A stretch of 64,000 nucleotides of DNA from Lagopus muta (GCF_023343835.1 NC_064437.1:5098001-5162000); one strand, 5' to 3'; shown: positions 29,676 to 44,187, counted from the stretch's first letter. Program-made: numbers and translations. The notes: generated by a model from the sequence alone, not told the origin.

Positions 29676-32059
29676 GACTTTTCCATGCAGTGACAGATGC
29701 AAAAGAACTTTGGGACAAATTTCCCAAAATGTAAAAATCTGAAACTTGATTATTCACTCAACACCAACCCAAGCAATGTTCATACATTTGAAACAGCATT
29801 TGCCCCACTGCCAACTCTACTTCTTTGTAACCACCCACCTCTAGGAATTCAGACTGGGGTAGCTGTGTATCATTTTAGTACAGAATGCAGTCAACCTGGT
29901 CAGGTATCGTTTGCCCCATCCCAAGTCACCTTGTCCTTCATGTGTCTGGAAACAGTAAGCCTTAGTAATGGTTTTGCATCTATTTTGCCACATTGTTATA
30001 TTCTAAAACTCTATCACCTCTTCCCCCCCAGCCTTCTCCTCTCCAAAATAAGATGATGCAAGTCCTTTTTAACTTCCCTTTAAGGCAACTGCTCCATTTT
30101 CTTGTTCTGTCAGGTGACCTTCTCTAGGTCTTCTTTAAATCTGCCACGTCCCTCTTGAGATAAGCACTGGTGGGTAGCAATGCAATGAGAGAAATCCTAC
30201 TAGAGTGCCCTACCACCAAAAAGTTTGGTTCAATGACAGTTCAAAAGGTGGGGGAAAAGGAGAATAAGGAGCCTGGCCTGACAGTCTGGAAGCAATCACT
30301 GGCACAGAAACACAGGGAGAAAATGGTAGTGTATATAAAGTGTATCTGCAATGCCTGTGCTTTACAGCCAGTGAAATGGGCTGGAATCCTTCCTGCTTTG
30401 GAGATTTAAGGAGTGCAATACAACGCTGAATAGGACTTTGGAAAAATAACTGGGTAGGAGACTACTGAACTGTTTGTCTTCTTTCTTTAAATCCTTTTTC
30501 TTAAATCTTAGATATATTAAGAAAAAAAAACCAAACTCACACAACTCCATCTACCAAAGCAGATACCAAAGAAGATATCTACTTTGCGAGTGCTGCTGGT
30601 ATTTCTATTCAGAGATTGTTTTATTTTAAGAAGAGCTTTGCTCCATTCAAACACCTTGCAGAAATACTCAGATTTTCCCAAACACAGCAGTTTTAAGAGG
30701 TTTGGGATACTCCTGGGAGCACAGATGCTGCTGTAAATCTAGCAAGTAACAAGTTGTATGCCAGATTATTTGGTATAGATACATGTGTTTTTCAATCTCT
30801 CTTCTTGGCAGTCTTAAGTTTGCCACTTTTACTTTCACCAAAACCCCGTCTGTGTGCTGAAAATCATCCATCTGCTATATTAAAAAGGGATTTATCAGCC
30901 TAATGTCTTTACATCTTGCACTGAGCAAGGGACTGTTAGTGTAAGTAGCAGAGAGGAATGTTTATTTTATTGCACTCACCTCTATGGTCTTCAGTAGCAC
31001 CTACTACAGTAGTGGTCATCTACACTCAGAAGTTTCAGAATAAAAATACTGAAACCTGGCTCTTACTTCAAGCAGGTTTGTTACTCAGGGCAACACCTGA
31101 AATTTGCCTAGAAGAATTACATGTAAATATACAACCTCAAATCATCAAAATCAAACAAACAATTCAAAGCTTTTTAATTACCCAGAAGTAACATTCTTCC
31201 AACATTCTTCCAACATTAACAATTCATCCGCTTAATACACAAAGCACTTGCTTTAGGCAAAACAGCAGAGGAATGCACCTTTCATTTTTATTTAAACAGT
31301 ATTATTGACAATTATGATATGTATAGCCTTGACCAATTGGTATTCTAAGCGGTGTTTTGTCCTACCTTCTAGGACATCACATCTTTGCTATGCCAGTGTA
31401 CTTCCAATCCACACGCACAAAGCTGTTCTATGTGAACCCTTTAAAAAATCTGTACTGTTTGTTTCAGCTGTACTGAGCTAAACAGCACTGCAATAACGTA
31501 TGAACTGTCAAAGGCACTCAAAATCCTGAAGCCTGATTTACGTACCAGCAACCCATACTGTCTTCCCATTCTCTCTCAGTCTTCAGGCTCTACATCACTT
31601 AACTCTTCCATAATACTCAGAACCGAGTTTCTGCTACAGCAAACTGATACACAAACAACACAGCAATTTTTGATTACTGTCACAAACATGAGAAGGCCAC
31701 AGAGTGCACATGGTGTGGAGACCTCACTCCAAAAATCAAGGAGCCATCCAACTTCAGCAAAGAAACCAGAAATCAAAGTCGTAATCCTTTCCTGCTTCCA
31801 TCTGCCTAAGGGGGATGCAATTTACCTTGGCTTTGGAAAACCTCTTTCACGCAGTGAAAACAAGGGTTTTACACTGCCAGGGAGCAGAGCTGTGAGGCTG
31901 GTAGCTCTAAACATGATCATGAAGTGAGCAGACATTAATCTCCTTCTTTTAGCTGTTGTGACTGCTCAGTAACTAAGTGTCACCCTAGCCTCATATTAAC
32001 AACACTCTCCTCAATAATGAAAATAGTGCTCCCTGCCACTCAGCTTTTCTCCAGACTAT
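29676..32059. other. DMRTB1 downstream spacer and 3' UTR candidate
   Basis: No separate gene seen. An AATAAA on the minus strand (TTTATT at 31287-31292), about 770 bp after the DMRTB1 stop, is a plausible polyadenylation signal; the intervening stretch would be 3' UTR. Confidence 0.4.
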
Positions 32060-35000
32060 TTACTGTTTAGAACATACAGATTGGTCTCTGCTTGCTTCTT
32101 CTGGGGAAGAAGATGGTTGGCTAGGTTCACTAACCATCCCTGAATCCTGGCTGTCAGCTGCAGTACCTAAAAAAAAAAAAAAAGAATAGGAAATAGGAAT
32201 TGGAGTTAAATGCAAACAAACAAAAAATCCCATCCAAATCCCTGTGTTTCAATTTGCCTTTCAGGTGTCAGTCACACTTTCAGAGAGAAACTCCCAGTGC
32301 AAAATAGCTTTTTTGTAAATCCAGTTCATTTTTCAGTGCAGTTAATTGGAAACTGCTTAACATCAAGAGCTGCTGCTCTCCATTCTGAGATGCTGTACTT
32401 CAGACAGCACTTCACTGTTTCAGCTAGGCTTAAGGAAAGCAGCAAGAACACTTGCTTCAAGATGGCAAATACAGAAGCTGCACTGGAATAGAAGTATGAG
32501 ACAGGCTCTTCTGCCCGCTTAGCCACAGTGAACCTGCAGCATGCCTCACGAACACTGCTGGGAATTTTAAAGGCCTTCACTGACTGACCTTTGTCTCTTT
32601 GAATCTATCTAGGATGTTGTTTTTTTTTAAACACAGGTTTTTTTACTTGCCAATTTTCATGTAAATCTCCCTCATCTTCCCATGTGGAGACAGGTTTTTT
32701 GTTTCTTTTTCTGCAGCTTGCTATTTTACAAAGCCAACAACTTGCAATCAGACTCTATCCTCAAATACTGTACTGGCTGTTCTGTTGGACATACCTTCTG
32801 TTTGTCTAATCTCTGTAACACTACTAGTCAATACAACCCGAAATTATACAACACAACACCCTACACTTCCTTTCTTAAGAAAAAAGACATGATGTGACCC
32901 TAACATGTCCCTGTGTACTTAATGTTACAGTTTTTCTCTTTTTTCAGGTATCCTGAAAACCAGAATCAAAGAATTGGTAGTTTCACTGTAGCTTTCTTCG
33001 TCATCTGTATCTTTTGCTGGAAGGCTGTTTTGTTTATGACCTCATGCAGAAACATCTCCTTCACTGGGTCACAATTGTAAGCTCTTACATATCCTGGAGC
33101 AAAAATACTATGTAGTGGAATTAATTTGTACTTTCTCCCTGGTACTAGGAAGACTAGTTTGTTCTCTGAACAGCATAATCCATGATGCACTGATTCCTAT
33201 GGCTTTGTGCCCGGGTTGTAATTTCCCTAGTGAGTAATAAGACTGAAGTCATTAGATGGCATTTTGCTCTCTAGGGGGGGTGCTCTCATTACCTCATTTA
33301 TCCCAGTTGCCTGTTTTCACGATTGTTTGCCCAGTAAAGCTTTATTCTACCAATGCAGGTCTGCATTTCCTGTTTCCCACATGCAATGCCACTACTTCTC
33401 TCCTGTTTACCAGCTACTCCCTGTTCCTCCTCTTTCCCGCACCACCCCAGAACTGCTACAAGCTCTCTGCCACTGCAAGTATCCCCCAGATTTCATCTCC
33501 ACTAAACCACACAACTCAGTAATCCTCACATACAATTTGTGCTTTGCCTGCCAGCTCTCAGCTTCCTCTCTTCCCCTCAAACTCAGCCCATATTATCTTA
33601 CCTCCATCAGCCCAGTATCTACACACTGCGCTGAAGCTCTGATTGATGCCTTTCTCGATATCCTAGAATATCTTTACATTTACATGATGTCTATACACCT
33701 CGATGCTTCCATATTCACATTCTCCTCACCCACTACTTCTCTTGCTTACTTTTCCTTGGCTTTCCAGACAGACACAAAGCAAACTGCTTGGGAGATAGGT
33801 GCCCACTGCTGGGCTGACTGGCAGGCGCTTAGTTGTTGGCCAAGGCACACACACGGCAGTCAGGAACTGAGTGCGAGCTGACTGCTGGCCAAACACCACA
33901 TCACGTCATGGCTGCAAGCCATTCTGTGGCAGGCACATGCTTCCCCTGCAGATCAACTGTGCAGGCCTCTGATCACAGCAGCTATGTTTGGCTGAAAATA
34001 ACCAATGTCCTGAAAAGTTACGAGGACACTGGTTTAACAGAAATGAGTCTGCACAAGAGACTTTTGGGAGAAATCAGGCCCAAACCTCCTCAACTTATAT
34101 TTTATCCCATGTGATCGCTATCAACACCATTTTAATTCAAATGAGAAAATCAGTCTGCTTTCCCTCCCTTTTATAGAAGATATTTCATTTTTCATTGGCT
34201 GATGATTATAATCTGTGTGATAAGCAGTTGGACTTACAGTTTCTCATGTTCAAGAAGAGAAATAAAGTTGTACTTATTTATCTGCACTTTCAGAAAGAAC
34301 TTCTTATGAGACTGGCTATTGACTCATCCAGTGCTAGTGGTTAATTCTCTGGGCAGCACTACCCTCTTGTGGTCACTGCTAGCTGCAGCCAAATGAACAG
34401 CTTACAGATAGGATCACAGTATGTCCACATATAGGCACTAGACACGAAAGAGACCCCAAAGAGGAGGTCATACATATTTACCTAGCCAGAAATTTAAAAT
34501 CTTGTGGGATTCAGTCTGAAAAATTTGAGATCTTGAAGATTCAATCTTTCATCTACAGCAATTAAAATGTAGGCTTTCCAAATGTGCAAGAAGTTTCACA
34601 CTGCTCATGCTAAGCTGTCCAAGCTGGCAGTCTGACCTGGGCTTTCAGGATCTCATTCCTGGCTCCATCACAGGGATCTGGGAAACCCTTAAAACTGAAG
34701 CTAGAATCAAGGTGTCTTGGGGCATCCATCTCAGCGTTTAGGTACTGAAACCAGATTAAAATTGGATCTCCCAAGGCTCATCTAACAATTCCTTACCGTG
34801 TGCTTCCTTGGCTGCTTCAGCAAACACATTCAGTGACAGGGGAGGTGGAATATAATGAACCCCTGGCAGAAAAGTTGGTGGGACAAACTGAGGCAGAGGA
34901 GTGTAGTACGCCTGATGGAAATCTCCACCTCCATCTGGAATCTGTGGAAACACAGGGAGCAAAGGATATTCAGAGACTCTCTCTCTCTCCAGGACACATC

Positions 35001-37001
35001 TGCACTACCAAACAATTTCTGTTTCCATCTCTACCTATGAAATTTCCATTTCTGGAGGGTCAATTTTGTGTCCATATGCTGTCACATGCAAAGCCCGCGC
35101 ATAGTGAAATATGCAGCTCAGAGGTAGCTAAAAGTAAAATACAGAATAGAATAGAACAGACCAGAATAAGAAGGGACCTTCAAAGATCTTCTAGTACAAG
35201 CAAAACCAGCAGTATTCCCAGAAGTAATTAAAAAACCACAAGGCACTACTCACTGACAAAGAAGCTGCATTCCCTGGTCCAGAGCTGCTTGGAACGGGTC
35301 GGAAACCCTTCTGAAGTGAAATCCCTGGAGGTGACGGTGCTGCCTTACAGCCTGGCTGGTTGATGGCAAATCCCATGGGAAATGGGTGGTAAGGATACAT
35401 CCCAGAACAAGCAGGATACACTCCTGCAGGGTCTCTCTCCATGTATTCTGTGCTGACCTTGTATTCTGGAGGAAAAGCAGAGTGAGCTGGGAAACAATGA
35501 GAAAAGAATAAAGTCATCACTATAATTCTACGCTGTTCAGCAGAAGTAATTGCAGGACTCAACTCTACCCTTAGCCTGGAGACTCTGGCCCTTGGATTTC
35601 ATGCTTGGCTCCTCACAAATTTGTGATTTTTTCTATAAAAAAGAGCAGCTATGTGAACACAAATAAGGTCCTTCTTGTCTACCTATCCTCCTATTGGTAG
35701 AGAACCTGTATAATCTGCTTCTAGAGCATATCTGCTTCTGGAGCACTATGATTACACTGGAAAAGTCAGCAGGTTACAAATATAATTAAGTGAAGGACTG
35801 GTAGGCACATGTACAGCCAGCACCATCTACAGGCATCATTTCCTTAGGAAACCAAGGTAAGAAAAACAGCAAACAGCTACCAGCAGATTAGGTGGGATCC
35901 AGACATGCCCCAAACGACTGTTTCCTTTGGGTTTCTCAGACCATTGTGTTCTTTGCCTTGTAGACTGCCAGCTTTCCTGAGGCCCAGACTAATGACTACT
36001 GCAGTCAGTCAGGATTTCTGTAAAATTACTATAGTAAATAGTATGAGTTTACTGTAATAAATAGTAATAAACTAGACAAGTGACATGAAAGCCTCTACAG
36101 AAGAAAGCAACTGAAGAAGTGACAAACCCTACAACTTTTCCACCTGCAAAACTTAGGTTCTGCTCATGAAGGCAAAATGCAGCTTCACGCCCAGTGATCC
36201 GAGCCAAGCTCAGCCTCTGCTGTAAGGCCAAAAAGTCTCTTTCTTTTGCACTATCAAAAACTTTTGCTTTAGACAACTGCAGCAGTAATTTCCTCATTTA
36301 CTTGTCATCCCTGACATCCTATTTTTTAGCATTTTTCCTGTTCTTTCTGCAGGTTGTGCACGAGCACTGTATGTGCATGCATCCCAACGCTGTTGGGATT
36401 ATCTCCCAAAGCGCACCCTATAGAGAAAAGCCACTCGCTGGAGCTTCAACCTCGCAACAAAAGAGCTTCATGAATCACGCTGCAAACCCTGCCTAAAGAG
36501 AAACAAAAGCAAGGCTGCGCACCCATCGTGTGCAAGCTGGGGGAAGAAAGGGAGAGACGGGAACCTGTTTCAGGGAGCTGGAGCCTTACCGTAGTCCCAG
36601 AAGGGAGGGCCAGCAGGAGGTGGCGGCAGACCCCTGCGTGCCGTGCCTTTGTCACTGCCAACGGCGGAATGGCCGCCTTTCGCCCGCACGTGGCTGCTCT
36701 GCTCAGAGGCACCGGCCGCGACGTCCTCCCCTGAGGGAGCGGAGCCCACAGCCACCCTGACAGGGGCGTCGGGCACCTGCTGCCACAGCGCCTTCTGGGC
36801 TGCCATGATCTTCTGGCGCTCGGCGATGAGGGAGCACTTGTCGCAGAGGCACTGCTTCCAGCGGCACCGGCCGGCGTGGCCCTTCACCGGCACCACGAAG
36901 CCGTGGTTGCGGCAGCGGGAGCATTTTGGGGTCCGCGCTGCTGCCTTCTCGCTTGCTGCTGCTGCTGCCGCTGCTGCTCCTGCAGCCCCGCTGGCCTGCA
37001 T
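32060..37001 (-). CDS. DMRTB1: DMRTB1 (DMRT6), DM-domain transcription factor, 4 coding exons
   Basis: Exons: 37001-36590, 35465-35254, 34941-34797 and 32166-32060, total 876 bp, 291 residues. Donors are GTAAGG, GTGAGT and GTAAGG; all acceptors end in AG; phases are 1, 0 and 1 and each junction restores a codon. Residues 23-72 form a DM DNA-binding domain with all zinc ligands present (C27, C30, H33, H42, C46, C51, C53, C56) and the ERQKIMAAQ recognition helix. The [13 protein letters not shown] wording is that of DMRTB1 rather than DMRT1, 2 or 3. The tail is Pro/Tyr/Ser-rich, as in the family. In mammals the protein acts in male germ cells at the mitosis-meiosis switch. The ATG at 37001 is chosen because the known family starts close to the DM domain and a TATA-like box sits 50 bp upstream. 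A longer in-frame opening to 37388 is therefore not used. An Ala run (residues 9-16) precedes the domain. Confidence 0.92.
35135..35205 (-). mobile_element. Short CR1 3'-end fragment in DMRTB1 intron 2
   Basis: ACAGAATAGAATAGAACAGACC followed by AGAAGGGACCTTCAAAGATCTTCTAGTAC resembles the reverse-complemented CR1 3' end. It lies about 50 bp below exon 2. Confidence 0.5.
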
Positions 37002-37049
37002 ATCCAGCAGCCCCCTAACCGCTCTGGCACACCCAGCCCCCCGCAGGGC

Positions 37050-37058
37050 TCTTATATG
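37050..37058 (-). promoter_or_regulatory. TATA-like box of DMRTB1
   Basis: CATATAAGA on the minus strand, about 50 bp upstream of the ATG at 37001, within a GC-rich stretch. It would place the transcription start near 37022 and leave a very short 5' UTR. Confidence 0.5.
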
Positions 37059-37059
37059 G

Positions 37060-40000
37060 GGCAGGGCCAGCTTCCCTCCAAATGTAGCAAACAGGGCAGG
37101 AGTGGCAGGAGAGCCCAAGGCAGGGGTGGGGAATGCCCCGTTCTGGGGAGAAGAGCCAGGGGCTGCTCGGTTCCACAGGCTCCCCCTTCCTGGGTAAGGC
37201 GCTTCCCTACCTGCCCGCCTCCCCCTGCCCCCTCGGGTGAGCCTGGAGGCGGACCTGGGCTGTGGGGGCTGGAGAAGACGCGGTGGGGCAGGGGGCTGCG
37301 GCCGCTGGAGCAGAGGAGCAGGCGGAGTGCACTGTAGTACGATCGGGAACTTCTGGACTGGTGAGGAGAGAAAGACGGCATCCCTCACACCTTAAGGGAC
37401 GGTTTTCCCTTTTGGCGCTTCAGCGGTCACAGTCACTTCTCATGCCTTGAGAGATTTCAGTTCTGTTTTGTTCCAGTTTGGAATATACTTCTCATGATGA
37501 GGAGAGTGACTGCTTCAGAAGAAAAAAACACACCAAACGTTTCATCATTGTTTTTCAAAACAAAGTACAAAGACGAGGGCAGAAAGCACGTGGCATTCGA
37601 CAAATCTGTCTCCTTTTCTTGGAATTCGTTATTCTCTGGAAGCAAAACAAGCTTACAATTGAAAGTATAGCAGTGCTCCAGTTCAAGTACTGCTTAGAAA
37701 GTGCTTGTTATTTGTTTCTGCTGGTAGCTTCAAAACTGTGGTGTACACAGTAGCCCCTTTCCAGGAGAAAACTCTCCCTTTTGCTAACACATGCAAGAGC
37801 TGTTTTAAACTCTGAGATGTAATATTTTTCCTACATTGAAAACAATGCCATAAAATTTTATCACCATGTAGTTGCAAAAAGGCTTTTTTTTTTTTTTTTT
37901 TTTTTTTTAACCCACTAGTTTCAAGAGAACCATGTAGCATCTATTTACTGCTATGAAACAGTTCTAACAGTAACTCAGTATGTTTCACAGCAGCCAACAG
38001 ACGTCCTTCTCACAGAGCAGGCCTTCTTGCAAGGCTTCAGTGCAGCCCTTCATGTCTGGAGGGTCGGTCTCAGGGTAGCAGCACTGACATTTGGCAGCAG
38101 TCTGGTTTGCTCCAGCAGTGAGCAGGCAACCGCTGCGTGCTGCAAGCCCTCAGGGCTCCACCTACATTCTGGTTTCTCACTTTGCAAAAGATCCATTAGG
38201 ATTAGCAATGGAGTCCCCCAGGCTTCCAGTAGGGTTTGGGCTCCCGAGAATGTCTGCAGTCCACAATGCCAGCATGCAAAGTTAAACTTGCTCTTGAAGC
38301 AATTCAAACCCAAATCCTCAGGTGCACACACGATTTATTCCCTAGCTCACCTGGCACAGCAGCAGCCCCAGCCTGCAAGTGTTGCAGACTCTGAGTGTTT
38401 CTGTGAAGGGCTTTCAGCCAGCCCCGTGCGACCTGCATTCAGGGACACTGCAGGAGCAGGACCACGCACCGCATGGGGAGCACTGTGGCACTGCACACGG
38501 TGGGTGTTGGATTGCATGCACACCAGCAGCTTCTTCTGCAAATTGGAGAATGCAAAGTATGCACAGAAATGTACTCAGAGTCCTTTCCTCAGCTGCAGAC
38601 CTGTTTCTCTAGAAGACTTCTACAGCACTGTCTTCAAAGCCAACTTCATGTGCGTAGGCCTGTGTGCAATTTGGATGCATATCTCTGAAAGTTTGACCTA
38701 AATGTGTTACTGTTTGCTCCCAGTTCAGAAAAGCACTTGGTTAACATGTCTACAATGTAAGCTACTTCTAAATCCAGTCTTGAAGAGCAGCTTGCTTGCG
38801 CCAGGGGCCTTGATGCTACCCTTAATCATTGATATTCAGAGAGTTCAAAGAATTGTGCTATTTCAATATCATAATGTGATTCTATGTACCTTTGGGTTAG
38901 CTTATCACACCATTAGCAAGACTACCACACAGAAAAGACAGAACAACTTCGTGTAAGTCCTTGGAACAAGATATCGAATTGCAGCTTCAAGTCTATTGTA
39001 ATTTGCTCCCTTATTCATATTTGAAAGAAAATGAGGCATAATACTCTGCAGCTTACTCAGTTTACTGCAATATTTTATGTAACATATGGTGAGACTGCAA
39101 CGTAAAGCACGTGCAGAATTCTGTATTAAAATAGCATTTATAAGAACTATTATCCTGCCAAAATGAAAGGAAAACAGCCTCCTGGTTTCATGTTATTGAT
39201 ATCAATATCAATATCGTCTCTACTTTCCAACTTCTGAATCACATAAAGTACGTGGCTTTGGTATGCAGGTTGTTTTGTGTGTGAGACAGTGAAGAAAAGC
39301 AGCGATTTAGCAAAAAGAGAGAACAAATGAGAAGACTGTCTTTAAACTCCATAGCAGAAACTCTGTTTTGGCTTTTTTTTCTGCTTCTCAGACTTCCTGC
39401 TAGCATTTTTTGCAGTCTATTTTTATTTATTCATTTTGGCAAGGAAATTGTTCTACTAGGATCTGACATTTCACAGAGCAATAGCAACACAATCAAGAAA
39501 TTCCTTCAGTACAGATCTCCATTAACAAATATTTGCAATCTTACTTCAAAATAAATGTTTTCTTATGCATGGAAATCAAGAATATCTTTTGAATTTTTAA
39601 GACATTTTAGATGAAGATAAAACCTTCTCTTCAAAAATTATCTTAGTGCTTTGGAAGCATCCCTTCTGTAAAGTCACAGCGCAAGAAGTGGTACAGCAGT
39701 AGTACCATCACGTCTTCTAGCACTGGTAACTTTTTACTGCCATGCTTGTGGCTACCAGATGTGATATACTCAATAGGACTTTTGCCTGCACAGGCAGAAG
39801 TGGCCACAGAGAATGAGACAGGCTTTAGATGCTCCCTTCTCCACCACACCCAGCTCCCTCCTGCTTTCCCTTCTTAACAAATACTCTTCTATCTATCTGA
39901 GTGACCAGAAAGCCAGACTTCCTTCTCCTTCTGTCCAGAGTAGGAAACTGCAATGTTTTTTTTCCTCTGAACACCACATGTGAAATCTTTTCTCACTCTT

Positions 40001-43000
40001 GCACACTCAGAAGCCTTCAGGGATTGCTCTGGACTATGTTGTGCATCCTTGTGAATTCCCATTTCTTCTGCATCCGAGTTTTCTTTTCCATCAGTTGTAT
40101 CCTACTTTCTTTTCATTAGAAAGAAAAATCCCTTTTACGCTACTTCCCCATCATACCTGTCAGCTTACGTTCACTGTAAAGCTATGGACTCACCTTCACC
40201 TTGCCCAGACTATCGTCTTCCTACATAGCATTGCTAACGCACATCCATGCTTTCTTTTGCAGTCGTCCTCTTATTTAGAAGCTCCTTATAACAACAGTCA
40301 AAGCCTTTAAAACGTCCTCTGACTGACCTACATCACAAAGTCACCCTTTCACTGTTGAGCTTACAGCAGAGCACATCCATCAGTGCTATCTGTCACAGAG
40401 CTGCAAGGTTCTGCTGACATGCCCGTGAGCTTGTCTGATGCTGCCCAAAGCAAGCGTGGATGACAATGAATAAAGTTCTTTGAGTTGCTTCTGTAGGCTA
40501 AAATTCCCACCTTTTAATCACTGTGAAATTGTACCACAATATACATGTTTTTAAAAAATGTGAAGTGCACTGAACACAAAGTTCAATACAATCAGGTCGC
40601 CTTAAGATTTGAAATGTCCAAAATATGTTTGGGTTGTTTTAAACTTGTTTCCAGTCAACTTCTCTAAATTCATACGTACAGATTCAATTTCTAAATTCTT
40701 TCAGCGTCGCTTCCTTCACTTTAAAATGGTGTCTTCAGTAATTCAAACAGGAATTCCACTGGGGTGGACATTTTGGTTGTTTTTGTACAGGTTTGATGCC
40801 TGCTGCATTAAAAAGGTGAAACTCTATGCTAGAACCAGAGGAATCTGTATGGCGTTCTTACATTTAAAATTGTAAAAAAAAATTTTAGGATGTAACAAGA
40901 AAGTTCTTAAATATTAACTACACAGACTTCATTAGCACGCCTGCAGTTTGTTTATTGTAAAAAGATCTTTACTAAGGAGAAAAGCAATAATGATTATGCT
41001 GAGAAGTCTGTGATCTGGTTACTGTATGAGTACCAAAACAACAAGATGGATCAGAAGAGAAATCGACCCCTGCAAGGAAACAAAACACACCATAATTCTT
41101 ATCCTTCATTAACGTATCTCCCATATAAACAGGCAATAAAAAGTCTTAAAGGGAAAAGAATGAGACAGTCATAAACACACACACACAGATGCTTTCTGCA
41201 CATACATGATGGAGCATTTAAAAACTCCTGTCTACAAAAAAGAAGATCCATGCTAAAAACTCGTGGAAGATGGTCAGCCAGTCTGCAGTGTGTAAGGATC
41301 TCTGCACTGCCAAAGTCTGATGGCTTCCTTATATCACTCTGAGAATCTGATTATCCTTTTAGAAGAAATCTTTCATTTCTTTAGAGGGTCACCTTCGTAG
41401 ACCTTAATAAAACAGAGAAACTGAAAACCCAAAGAATTGTCCACTCTGTTAGAGCTGTGAGAGCCTCAGGGATGCCTTAGCTGCAACACCATTTTACTTC
41501 AGTATGCTCTCAGATTGAGCAAATTCTAGCCTGGATAGCACTAGGCTTGTCAACCAGCCTTCTGCCCGGAGAAACAAACACATTTTTAATCCAGAGTCCT
41601 GTTCTCCTTCCCGTCAGCTACAGTTCTTGTCATGTTCTCTTAGACATGAATAACACAAAATCACATCTGAATTCCCCCAGACAGCAAAAAAATGATTTTA
41701 TGCAGAAACAGCCACACTCACGACAGGAACTAGATGGCCTGCTTAGAGCCATCTTTGCTTAGCACCTGTTTTGAACTGAAATTGTCATATTACCTGGTCA
41801 GCAAGCCTAAAGCAAAGCTAATAGATGGATAAATCAGGAGACAGCTGAAAGACTACTACAGACATTGAATGTGCTTGCTGTGGGCAGGGTTCCATTTGTA
41901 GTTGTCAGACTGGTATATATCCCACATTTTCTAAGGAAATGTTTCCACCAAACATCCAAATTAGATTTCAGCATATCTGAAGTAGCTTAAGCAATGCAAC
42001 ATAAATAAAAAGAGCTGTTTGCCACAATTTCTGCATATTGGCCTTCACTCTTCACAGATACTTCAATAAAGCAGCTGAAAATCAAATGACCAAATAGTAG
42101 TTACTTATCAACATAACCCAAAGATTATCATCAAAATATTTACTTTATGGAGAGAGTAGACAAGAATATTGTCTAGTTTTTGGCATATATGCTGGACTAG
42201 TTCTCTGGTATTCATACCAACAGCACATCATCTGCACCTTTGTATAATTCTAAGGATAGAATCCCAGTGAGGTGATAAAGCCCCCTGCCTGCTCCTTAGC
42301 CCTATTTGTCAGAAGCAAACTGTAGATTTTAGTGGGGGAGAAAAAACAAGCGCCAGCATTGATGCCTTGCATTAGCTGATTCCACCCAGCTACACTACAG
42401 GATGCTGTTCAGAAGCATTTCTTGTCTTCTGTGCTATTTCCATAAAATTATCCCATAGTGACAACAGAATCATTTCAGTTGAATCTTCTGGATTGCATTA
42501 GGTGGTAATAATTGAATTATATTTTAACTGGAGGTGACTTCTGCAAACACAAACATAGAAACACAAGTTGAAATAATCTCTGCTCATCTCCAAACTAAGT
42601 AAGGCTGTTCTCCCCTGACAGATTCATTTTCCTCTATGTTTGGAAAGCTTGCATTTTTCTCTCTTGCTAACATGAGACGCGCTGATGGGATGCCTCAGCT
42701 GGCTCCTAGAACTTCAAAGTCCACAAAGACAGCGTGGAAGGAAAAAGTGGAAATGAAAATAAAACTGATGCATTTGGAAGGGATGTCCTTGATGCAGCAA
42801 ATTTAAAAGTGAGAGACATTCAGCAGCGGACAGCAAATCATCATCAGCAGCAGATTTCATGGACCAAAGATGTAGAAATAGTGGACCAGCAACTGCCCAC
42901 TGGCAGCTTTGGCAGATAAAATAATAGAAGGAAGCTGGTGTGAAGCCATAAAAAAATATTTTTTCCCATGAAAGCAAAAGAGAAAATACAAAGGCATATT

Positions 43001-44187
43001 TCCTATCGTTTCATTTTTTGGAATTATAAAATAACTCTGTCTTGCAACACAGTCAATTTGCAAGATAAGTTCTTACAAAGCATAAAAACAATGGAATCAG
43101 ACCATAAGTTGTGAGCAGTTTTTTCTTAGAATCTAAAACAAAGCTGATTTTAAGTCGGGAAAGTTTAGTTTTCTCAACTCCAGAAAGCAAATAGAAAAAG
43201 ACACCAAATGTGTCATCTGACAGTTTCCCTAAAGCTGTGGGATCCAGCTGTCACAAAAGGTTGCCTTTTGCTACAGGGTTGTGTTGTTGGAGAGCTTGAC
43301 CTACACAGCAGTGGCTCCTCCAGGCTGCCCCGTGTAGATTCTTCCAGGGCAGCAGGCTGCTTCTCTGGGCAATTGCTCTGTATTGAGATGCAGATATTCC
43401 AAAGCAGCACGCCTGGGCAGCCATGGCAGCCACCAACACTGCCTGAATCTCAAAATCTGCAAGAAGCACCGGAGAGAAAGCTGAATGCCCAAAAGCAGAT
43501 CATACAGCCTTTAGTTTCTATTCTATTTAGTATCTGTTCAGTACAAAGATGTAATGGAACTGCTTGAAACCTTTTAGATGTATGCCTGTTTTCTCCTGTG
43601 ACTTTGCATAGCTGTGAAGTAGAGGGAAATCAGCAATGGTAGGAAATCTTTGCTACCTGCTGCATGGTAGCGGACAATAATTTCTGTCGGCGATCCCTAG
43701 TTTTATCTAACATCATCAGCTCTCAGTCTCTCTGTACACATATCTTCTTTCATATAAGAGCAAACACATATTTCAGTTGAGATAAAATACTTGAGGGTTG
43801 AAGGTGTATCAAACTTTAAACTGACTCAGTCAAGGTCGTCCTCAGGCTCCTTCAGCCTCTGCCACCACTCACAAAGTGGATCGAGTCCACAGATTCGGCA
43901 CTTTCCTCCGTTCACACAAACGTGAGCTTGCCCATGACAGCTCTCTTGAAGTTTATCAAAGCCTCCAGTCTCTTAACATCTGACTCTTATTTTCTGTGGA
44001 CACTGAACCTGAAAATGTTGGAATAGAACGTGCTGTAGTCCACAAAACTTCCGTGGATATTTAACAGGAGATTTGCTCTTCAATATTTTGAATAAATTCA
44101 CTCTGTATATACACCTGACCAAGCTGTGTGTCTGCACAGTTTATTGAAATTGCATATTTACAGCATTTATACTTTATTTTAACATTA
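37060..44187. other. Spacer upstream of DMRTB1, nothing recognised
   Basis: GC-rich to about 37350, then AT-rich. It contains a T run at about 37881-37907. A plus-strand open frame of 224 codons at 38027-38701 has no recognised domain and no splice context; it is treated as chance. Confidence 0.5.

Noticed and set aside
33264-33881. 205-codon plus-strand open frame
   Set aside because: Lies inside DMRTB1 intron 3 on the opposite strand, without splice context, domain or coding-like pattern.
37002-37388. N-terminal extension of DMRTB1
   Set aside because: In frame, but it runs through the TATA-like box, and the family starts close to the DM domain.
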